NCBI GenBank assembly: GCA_034659475.1
Contig: JAYEHK010000143.1
Coordinates: 1 to 10,505 of the forward strand
Direction: 5' to 3'
Origin: JAYEHK01 sp034659475
Lineage (GTDB): Bacteria; Bacillota; Syntrophomonadia; Syntrophomonadales; Syntrophomonadaceae
Length of the DNA: 10,505 bases
Shown here piece after piece: positions 7,144-10,505 of this stretch. The position numbers were made by a program, and so were the translations under genes. The notes under the pieces are model-generated. The model did no database searches, had not been told where the DNA came from, and saw nothing but the letters and a program-made list of their open reading frames with translations. How positions within the stretch are numbered: position 1 is the first letter of the stretch; the number at the start of each line of letters is the position of its first letter.

Positions 7144-7455
7144 TTAATATTCCTCTCTAATACAGCAAAATCCTTCTGCTTTTTTGTTTTTGTAATATTT
7201 GTATATATAAAATACATAAATATTACAGCCAGATTCGGGAAGCAGAGGGACGTTCGTTTTAAGCCATACAACAATAGCCTCTTGGTCTATATTTATAATT
7301 CAACAGAACTTCGAAAAGAAGCAGGTTCCAACGAAGGAATAATCGCCGCGTATAATATACGTCAACATCTCCCAATAAATAAATGGGTTACACAGCCATA
7401 TACACATTGGTTGAACTCATTAGGTAATTGGCTCCCTTTAACAAGGTTGCCTTAG
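7144..7455 (+). other. Open frame of about 103 codons without start, possible remnant
   Basis: This plus-strand frame stays open between TAG at 7141 and TAG at 7453 with no ATG or GTG; the only TTG early enough (7282) has no ribosome binding site. From about 7261 the translation looks protein-like (for example STELRKEAGSNEGIIAAYNI, then THWLNSLGNWLPLTRLP), with GC-containing codons unusual for AT-rich spacer DNA. No family is recognised. The protein-like part begins right after a GGGACGTTCGT repeat. It may be a decayed gene end or a chance open frame. Nothing else in 7141-7490 is supportable. Confidence 0.2.
7237..7260 (+). repeat. GGGACG-type dispersed repeat, copy 2
   Basis: GGAAGCAGAGGGACGTTCGT here nearly matches GGAAGCAAGGGGACGTTCGT at 10373-10392 (three differences in 20). 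Both read in the plus direction. Confidence 0.5.
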
Positions 7456-7493
7456 ACAACGAGTAACTGCAGTTATAGACTAAAAATGCGCAT

Positions 7494-7520
7494 AAAAAAG
7501 CATCCCATTTGAGATGCTTT
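7494..7520 (-). terminator. Intrinsic terminator after the DUF134 gene
   Basis: AAAGCATC (7497-7504) and GATGCTTT (7513-7520) form a perfect 8-bp stem with an 8-base loop. On the minus strand it is followed by a T run covering 7494-7499. It lies 39 bases after the DUF134 stop codon and ends the leftward gene group. Confidence 0.8.
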
Positions 7521-7537
7521 GAAAATATTTGATAATT

Positions 7538-7556
7538 ACCGTCCCCTTGTGTCCCA
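7538..7556 (-). repeat. GGGGACG-type dispersed repeat, copy 3, touching the DUF134 stop
   Basis: ACCGTCCCCTTGTGTC (7538-7553) is identical over 16 bases to 9442-9457. Its edge is only two bases from the DUF134 stop codon at 7559-7561, between gene and terminator, so the repeat probably inserted into the 3' untranslated region without harming the gene. Confidence 0.6.
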
Positions 7557-7558
7557 TT

Positions 7559-7915
7559 TCAATGTCCTCTGCCATGTCTGTGCCTATGACAGCCTTCCCG
7601 GCTGCAAACCGTCGATGTCCCGTCACATAGACGGTAATCGCCGCCCTCTATGTTAAGAACCTTCCCGTTAACCAAGGAATAGGCAACTTTTCTTCTGGCC
7701 TCATTGTAAATACCCTGAACCGTTGTACGTGCTATATTCATTTGCAGAGCACATTTTTCCTGGGTATATCCTTCCAAATCGATCAGCCTTATGGTTTCAT
7801 ATTCGTCAACAGTCATATTTACAGTGTTCTCATTATCTGCCGCAATATCAAGCGGCCCAAAGCGATTGCTTTCCGGCAAACAGCAGACCATTCTCCATTT
7901 CCTTGGTCTGGGCAT
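7559..7915 (-). CDS. DUF134 family helix-turn-helix protein
   Basis: The 118-residue product has the DUF134 hallmarks: MPRPRKWRMVCCLPESNRFG at the N-terminus, a sigma-70-region-4-like helix-turn-helix at about 49-80 (GYTQEKCALQMNIARTTVQG), and a Cys/His-rich tail (VCSREGCHRHRHGRGH) that may bind metal. The start at 7913-7915 is chosen because family members begin MPRPRKWR and GAGGTGG precedes it; an ATG 27 bases further upstream is less likely. Proteins of this family are probable DNA-binding regulators and are often found beside DUF5320 and iron-molybdenum-cofactor-type (NifX/NifB-like) genes. Here it follows a DUF5320 gene after a hairpin. Targets are unproven; the twin palindromes upstream of the DUF5320 gene are the obvious candidate. 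Confidence 0.88.
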   Translation of the reverse strand: MPRPRKWRMVCCLPESNRFGPLDIAADNENTVNMTVDEYETIRLIDLEGYTQEKCALQMNIARTTVQGIYNEARRKVAYSLVNGKVLNIEGGDYRLCDGTSTVCSREGCHRHRHGRGH

Positions 7916-7941
7916 ATTCTTCCACCTCACCCTAATCAGCA

Positions 7942-7973
7942 AAAAGCAGCAAGATATATGTCCTGCTGCTTTT
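7942..7973 (-). terminator. Terminator or attenuator between DUF5320 and DUF134 genes
   Basis: AAAAGCAGCA (7942-7951) and TGCTGCTTTT (7964-7973) pair as a 10-bp stem with a 12-base loop. On the minus strand the descending arm ends in TTTTT (7941-7945), a good intrinsic terminator. It starts 9 bases after the DUF5320 stop and ends before the DUF134 ribosome binding site. DUF134 would therefore be made mainly by read-through, at a lower level than DUF5320. Confidence 0.65.
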
Positions 7974-7981
7974 GCATGCTT

Positions 7982-8290
7982 TTACAGGTTTTCCAGTTGT
8001 TTATCAACAGCACCCAGCATATTGTTTAAGTACTCCTTCTGGGCCTCCAGGGATTCTTTTGAATTGACCTGATTATTATAAGCTGCGTTTGGTGCAACCC
8101 CATATCCTGGTGCAAAGCCCATTCCGAAGCCTCGTCCAACACCCATTCCAAAGCCGCGTCCAAAACCTCTTCCGCAGCCTCGGCCAAAGCCTCCGCCGTA
8201 AACAGGGGCATTAACGCCTGTGCAAACGCCAAGACCTCTTCCTGTCATTGCTCCTTGACCCATCGGTCCGTTTCCATCTCTTCTTGGCAT
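7982..8290 (-). CDS. DUF5320 family Gly/Arg-rich protein
   Basis: From ATG at 8288-8290, after GGAGGTGAG at ideal spacing, the product has 102 residues. It begins MPRRDGNGPMGQGAMTGRGL, the DUF5320 signature, followed by a low-complexity Gly/Arg/Phe/Met region (about 31-62) with repeated GRGFG and GMG units and two cysteines (23, 39). A predicted helix or coiled coil at 78-102 (KESLEAQKEYLNNML) closes the protein. The role is unknown. Such genes occur in anaerobes next to NifX-like and P-loop Mrp-type cofactor genes, but none is inside this window. The repeated codons make this stretch GC-rich. An earlier ATG at 8326 exists, but it lies inside the downstream operator and lacks a ribosome binding site. 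Confidence 0.85.
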   Translation of the reverse strand: MPRRDGNGPMGQGAMTGRGLGVCTGVNAPVYGGGFGRGCGRGFGRGFGMGVGRGFGMGFAPGYGVAPNAAYNNQVNSKESLEAQKEYLNNMLGAVDKQLENL

Positions 8291-8313
8291 AATACTCACC
8301 TCCATATAGTTTA

Positions 8314-8325
8314 TGACATATGTCA
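8314..8325. promoter_or_regulatory. Operator palindrome 1, TGACATATGTCA
   Basis: A perfect 12-bp palindrome (14 bp with flanking A and T) lies about 6-17 bases after the predicted transcription start of the DUF5320 gene. It is identical to the second copy at 8353-8364, with centres 39 bp apart, so one protein probably binds both. Confidence 0.75.
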
Positions 8326-8337
8326 TTTACATTTACT

Positions 8338-8365
8338 ATTATACCCCGTTTGTGACATATGTCAA
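8338..8365 (-). promoter_or_regulatory. Strong sigma-A promoter for the DUF5320 gene
   Basis: On the minus strand a consensus TTGACA (complement of 8360-8365), a 16-base spacer and a consensus TATAAT (complement of 8338-8343) form a near-ideal promoter. Transcription would begin near 8331, 41 bases before the DUF5320 start codon. Such a strong promoter normally needs tight control, which fits the flanking palindromes. Confidence 0.8.
8353..8364. promoter_or_regulatory. Operator palindrome 2, TGACATATGTCA, overlapping the -35 box
   Basis: This second perfect TGACATATGTCA shares five of the six bases of the TTGACA -35 element, so bound protein would block RNA polymerase. With the copy at 8314-8325 it brackets the promoter, the usual geometry for repression by paired or cooperative dimers. 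Confidence 0.75.
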
Positions 8366-8380
8366 TAACTAAAACGTTAA

Positions 8381-8791
8381 CTACGATTTTTGTTCGATTT
8401 CAGTAACACATTCGCTTTTAATCTTTTCAACCAAAAATTGCAGGGCATCGATAACATGGGGTCGGATGTCGCCGCCAACCAGTACATACATGATGTCATC
8501 ACCAACCTCTAACCGGCCTTCATTAAGCCAAACCCGAACATGAAATATCCCGTCCAGCTTATAGGCTTCTGCAATCGCTGCATCAACCTTCGCCGCATCA
8601 TGAAAAAATTTCATTCCTTTTACCAAAGAACCGTCATCAACTCCCTGTCGGACCTTGACTTTGGGCGTTTGACGCACGACACCGTTATGGACTAAAAACA
8701 TGCCGTCCTGCAAAGCCGACGGGTCAGCTTTTGCTTCCTTTAGCCATTCATCAATGGATGGTGATGCTTTTTTCATCTTTCTGTTAACCAT
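8381..8791 (-). CDS. Molybdopterin synthase catalytic subunit (MoaE) family protein
   Basis: The 136-residue product resembles the short MoaE-family proteins of Firmicutes. Recognisable pieces are SIDEWLKEAKADPSALQDGM (12-31), HNGVVRQTPKVKVR, a central helix (AKVDAAIAEAYK), then VRVWLNEGRLEVGDDIMYVLVGGD and RPHVIDALQFLVEKIK. MoaE with MoaD-thiocarboxylate converts precursor Z to molybdopterin. The GDDIMYVLVGGDIRPHVIDAL segment aligns with the G-E-x-x-V-x-V-A-V-x-x-x-x-R region of classical MoaE, but the C-terminal WKKE-type motif of classical MoaE is not evident, so a divergent role is possible. The ATG at 8789-8791 follows GAGGGAG at about 10 bases. No moaD, moaA or moaC is in the window. 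No terminator follows, so transcription may continue into the DUF5320 gene. Confidence 0.75.
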   Translation of the reverse strand: MVNRKMKKASPSIDEWLKEAKADPSALQDGMFLVHNGVVRQTPKVKVRQGVDDGSLVKGMKFFHDAAKVDAAIAEAYKLDGIFHVRVWLNEGRLEVGDDIMYVLVGGDIRPHVIDALQFLVEKIKSECVTEIEQKS

Positions 8792-8887
8792 ACGTTATAA
8801 CACTCCCTCAGCAAATTTGGGTTTTTCTGTTAAGTGCTCTCGTTATGTTGCGTTTCACGCACAATGCTGTTATTGCCCTATAAAGTT

Positions 8888-8916
8888 AGTGTAGCCTTCT
8901 ATCGGATTTATAACAA
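8888..8916 (-). promoter_or_regulatory. Candidate promoter for the MoaE-family gene
   Basis: On the minus strand TTGTTA (complement of 8911-8916), 17 bases and TACACT (complement of 8888-8893) give a modest sigma-A-type match about 97 bases before the start codon. Nothing else in 8800-8990 is supportable. Confidence 0.35.
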
Positions 8917-8993
8917 TACCATACACTATTATCACGCACCCTGTTTAACAACCTTTCTGTTCCTCTCTGCTTAAATTCAATGGCTCTTCATAG

Positions 8994-9031
8994 AAAATTA
9001 ACACTTTTCGGTTAAAATAACCGAACGTGTT
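8994..9031 (-). terminator. Terminator hairpin after tlp
   Basis: On the minus strand TTCGGTTA, three T bases and TAACCGAA form a perfect 8-bp stem, extended outward by AACAC (9000-9004) with GTGTT (9027-9031) across a small asymmetric bulge. AATTTTC follows. The stem reaches the last base of the tlp stop codon. The T run is short, so termination may be partial. Confidence 0.6.
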
Positions 9032-9228
9032 CAATCTTGAGTCTCCTGCCGCATTTCTGCAATGGCGTCCTTCCTTTTTTTATTCTTGTCTTTTAATCTT
9101 TCTTTTGTATTTTTGTCATTACTTACAGCAATCGTCTCTTCCGTTAATTCAATATTTTCCAGGGTGTTTTCGAGATGCTGCTGTATCTTATCTGCATTAT
9201 CCCTGCGATCGTCCGGGGTTTGTTTCAT
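9031..9228 (-). CDS. tlp: Small acid-soluble spore protein Tlp
   Basis: The 65-residue, very hydrophilic protein starts MKQTPDDRRDNADKIQQHLE and continues NTLENIELTEETI, ending in a Lys/Arg/Glu-rich helix (ERLKDKNKKRKDAIAEMR). This matches the Tlp family, whose Bacillus subtilis member has the same PDDRSDN...NTIENIE pattern and length class. Tlp is made in the forespore and packed in the spore core, and its presence indicates an endospore-former. ATG at 9226-9228 follows AAAGGAGAG at good spacing. It is alone, with its own terminator hairpin. I could not find a convincing forespore sigma-G promoter in the 70 bases upstream. The name thioredoxin-like is historical; there is no CxxC motif. Confidence 0.88.
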   Translation of the reverse strand: MKQTPDDRRDNADKIQQHLENTLENIELTEETIAVSNDKNTKERLKDKNKKRKDAIAEMRQETQD

Positions 9229-9289
9229 GTAGCTGCTCTCCTTTCATTCCTGTATTGATCTTTTGGCTCATAAGGTTATCTTCTGAAAA

Positions 9290-9440
9290 TCACAGTTTTT
9301 TATGCAAAATGCGATCTATCCCAAGAAGAGAATAGTCCCCATAGTTCATGCTTTGACCCTTGATGGTTTCTGGATCAGGGAAATTCACTATGTTGGTATT
9401 CTCATCTTCTGGTTTGGACGCCGCTGCTTGTAGCGGTATG
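9290..9440 (-). pseudogene. C-terminal remnant of an unidentified gene
   Basis: A minus-strand frame ending at TGA (9290-9292) gives a protein-like tail of about 47 residues. It includes SKPEDENTNIVNFPDPETIK and GQSMNYGDYSLLGIDRILHK, with balanced charged and hydrophobic spacing. Upstream it runs into a GGGGACGGT repeat copy at 9442 and then a stop near 9476, with no suitable ribosome binding site. A short ORF from the internal ATG would code only 19 residues. I do not recognise the family. The abrupt switch at the repeat suggests that the 5' part was lost by rearrangement there. A chance open frame cannot be excluded. Confidence 0.35.
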
Positions 9441-9441
9441 C

Positions 9442-9457
9442 ACCGTCCCCTTGTGTC
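9442..9457 (-). repeat. GGGGACG-type dispersed repeat, copy 4
   Basis: ACCGTCCCCTTGTGTC is identical over 16 bases and in orientation to 7538-7553. It marks the boundary between the remnant at 9290-9440 and the leader of the methyltransferase gene. Confidence 0.6.
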
Positions 9458-9509
9458 AAAAATAATGCAATTAACTTTTTTAAAGGAGATAGTACATCCA
9501 TACCGAATA

Positions 9510-9532
9510 TTTACAGTATAAGTAATTTACTT
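9510..9532. promoter_or_regulatory. Small palindrome in the methyltransferase leader
   Basis: AAGTAA (9520-9525), one base, and TTACTT (9527-9532) form a perfect 6-bp inverted repeat just after a TTTACA (9510-9515) that could be a -35 box; the -10 candidates further on (TTGTTA) are poor. It is a possible operator or a chance palindrome in AT-rich DNA. Confidence 0.25.
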
Positions 9533-9565
9533 TTGTTAATTTAATTTATATAAGGTGAGATAGTA

Positions 9566-10360
9566 ATGACTAATAAAGCACTACGTGATTTATGGGATTC
9601 CAGAGCAGAAGATCGAAGGGAAGGAATGAAACATCAAGAATTTCCGCGCAACAACACTTTATATGAAGAAACCTGCTGGCGGTTTATTAAACCTCTGTTG
9701 CCACCCAACACAGGTCGTATTTTAGAAGCCGGCTGCGGTACCGGACGTTGGGTATACCATCTGGCACCATTAGGTCACCGCATCGTACTTTCAGATTTTT
9801 CCCCGGAGATGGTTCGCGTTGCATCAGAGGAAATCCGCAACCGGGGCGTGATGGAAAATGTCGATGCCTGCCATGTCCTTGATATCTGCGACATGCACGC
9901 TTTGGAAGATGAAAGCTTCGATATAGCCTTGGCCCTCGGAGGCCCTGTGGAACTGTGCGACAACCAGCGCCGGGCCGTAGAAGAACTGCGCCGGGTTGTA
10001 AAACCGGGCGGGTATGTCATCTGTGATGTATCAAACCGCTACCGCATAGCTCTGGACCTTGCACGTGAAAATAACTGGACTAAAGCTGCTGAGACACTGT
10101 ATTCCGCAAAAAGCCAGTACTATACGCACAAGAGCTTTTCACCCGATGAAATACAAGAGCTGTTCACTTTATGCGGCTTGGATGTACTGCATATTGCTGC
10201 TGTATCTCCCTTTATGTCTTTTCCCCCAAACAGGGATCAGTTGGCCGCACTGGAAGACGATACAAACTATTCCACAGCCAGGGATATCTTCTGTGACTTT
10301 TCCGAAACCCCGGAAATGATTGGTATCAGTTCCCGCCTGCTGATCGTGGGCAGAAGATAG
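9566..10360 (+). CDS. Class I SAM-dependent methyltransferase
   Basis: The 264-residue protein has a Rossmann-fold methyltransferase domain. Motif I is RILEAGCGTGRWVYHLAPLG (51-70). The acidic residue at the end of strand 2 is in VLSDFSPEM (D77). A motif near 104-128 reads VLDICDMHALEDESFDIALA, and post-motif VVKPGGYVICDVSNRYR covers 144-160. The residues after about 160 form a helical lid and a closing sheet and would set substrate choice. The substrate is not inferable: the nearest pattern is the Methyltransf_11/25 class acting on small molecules or lipids. ATG at 9566 follows AAGGTGAG with 6-7 bases spacing. It appears monocistronic, with a tandem repeat and hairpin-rich DNA directly after its stop. 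Confidence 0.88.
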   Translation: MTNKALRDLWDSRAEDRREGMKHQEFPRNNTLYEETCWRFIKPLLPPNTGRILEAGCGTGRWVYHLAPLGHRIVLSDFSPEMVRVASEEIRNRGVMENVDACHVLDICDMHALEDESFDIALALGGPVELCDNQRRAVEELRRVVKPGGYVICDVSNRYRIALDLARENNWTKAAETLYSAKSQYYTHKSFSPDEIQELFTLCGLDVLHIAAVSPFMSFPPNRDQLAALEDDTNYSTARDIFCDFSETPEMIGISSRLLIVGRR

Positions 10361-10392
10361 GGAAGCAAGGGGGGAAGCAAGGGGACGTTCGT
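10361..10392 (+). repeat. Tandem 12-bp duplication leading into a GGGGACG-type repeat
   Basis: GGAAGCAAGGGG occurs twice in direct tandem (10361-10372 and 10373-10384), beginning right after the methyltransferase stop codon, and the second copy continues as ACGTTCGT. The unit with its continuation matches 7239-7258 with three differences. The doubling suggests slippage or a nested insertion of the repeat. Confidence 0.7.
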
Positions 10393-10505
10393 ATGTCCAG
10401 CAAAGGCTGGTATGTTCAGCAGGAGACAGTCCTGCCAGGGAAAGAAGCAGAAACCCTGTAGCTTGGTTAGCAGTGGGGAAGGAAATTGAACTACTGGAGT
10501 CTAAT
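10393..10505 (+). ncRNA. Hairpin-rich stretch, possible structured RNA cut by window edge
   Basis: Four stems follow each other: CCAGC/GCTGG (10397-10410), CAGGA/TCCTG (10420-10434), CAGGG/CCCTG (10436-10458), and TTAG-CAGT with ACTG-CTAA (about 10467-10504). Purine-rich loops (AAAG, GAAAGAAGCAGAAA) separate the arms, and no good open frame covers the area. This resembles the 5' part of a self-splicing or otherwise structured RNA, and a group II intron domain I is one possibility. The expected GUGYG 5' end is not seen and the rest is outside the window, so the class is not called. Confidence 0.35.

Noticed and set aside
7144..7500. tRNA or other known RNA gene in the long spacer
   Set aside because: No cloverleaf arms, no conserved GTTCGA-type T-loop in place and no CCA-proximal stem were found.
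7723..8072. Several overlapping plus-strand open frames
   Set aside because: They are shadows of the DUF134 and DUF5320 genes on the other strand, without ribosome binding sites.
8110..8200. Tandem DNA repeat or CRISPR-like array in the GC-rich stretch
   Set aside because: The repetition comes from Gly-Arg-Gly-Phe codons inside the DUF5320 gene. There are no equal-length repeats with unique spacers.
9229..9300. Sigma-G promoter for tlp
   Set aside because: AGATA and CAATACA are in roughly the right order but match the consensus poorly, and the -10 lies very close to the ribosome binding site.
10361..10505. Definite group II intron call
   Set aside because: Hairpins alone do not define the class. 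The GUGYG 5' end, domain V and the reverse transcriptase are not visible in the window.

Overview
The window looks like accessory, partly decaying chromosome of an anaerobic, endospore-forming Firmicute, probably of the Clostridia. Three things suggest this: a small acid-soluble spore protein of the Tlp family, AT-rich intergenic DNA with strong AGGAGG-type ribosome binding sites, and a DUF5320/DUF134 pair of the kind common in anaerobes. No species can be named from the sequence alone.

Left part (1-3025). A six-helix, HAMP-less methyl-accepting chemotaxis protein reads rightwards. A possible divergent gene start lies at the left edge. Behind the chemoreceptor is a scar made of two gene remnants on the minus strand: the last 35 codons of a phage terminase large subunit and an internal piece of a RelE/ParE-like toxin. 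Next to it is a visibly GC-rich trmO (tRNA t6A37 methyltransferase) gene. trmO is joined in frame to the first 14 or so codons, ribosome binding site and -10 box of a different small gene.

Middle (3026-6980). Two acyl-CoA synthetases face each other. The rightward one is intact and has a strong leader inverted repeat. The leftward one is interrupted by a single in-frame TAA at about two thirds of its length and is called a pseudogene. Hairpins and a leftward intrinsic terminator separate them.

Right part (7495-9228, all leftward). The order is tlp, a MoaE-family protein, a Gly/Arg-rich DUF5320 protein and a DUF134 helix-turn-helix protein. The DUF5320 gene has a near-consensus promoter with two identical 12-bp palindromes, TGACATATGTCA. 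One overlaps the -35 box and one lies just after the predicted transcription start. A hairpin between DUF5320 and DUF134 probably reduces DUF134 expression. DUF134 is the obvious, untested candidate for the palindrome-binding protein.

Right end (9290-10505). An unidentified C-terminal gene remnant is followed by a class I SAM-dependent methyltransferase, then by a stretch of successive short hairpins that runs off the window and could be a structured RNA. Copies of a short GGGGACG-type repeat sit in at least five intergenic places, one directly against a stop codon. Together with the remnants they suggest repeated rearrangement.
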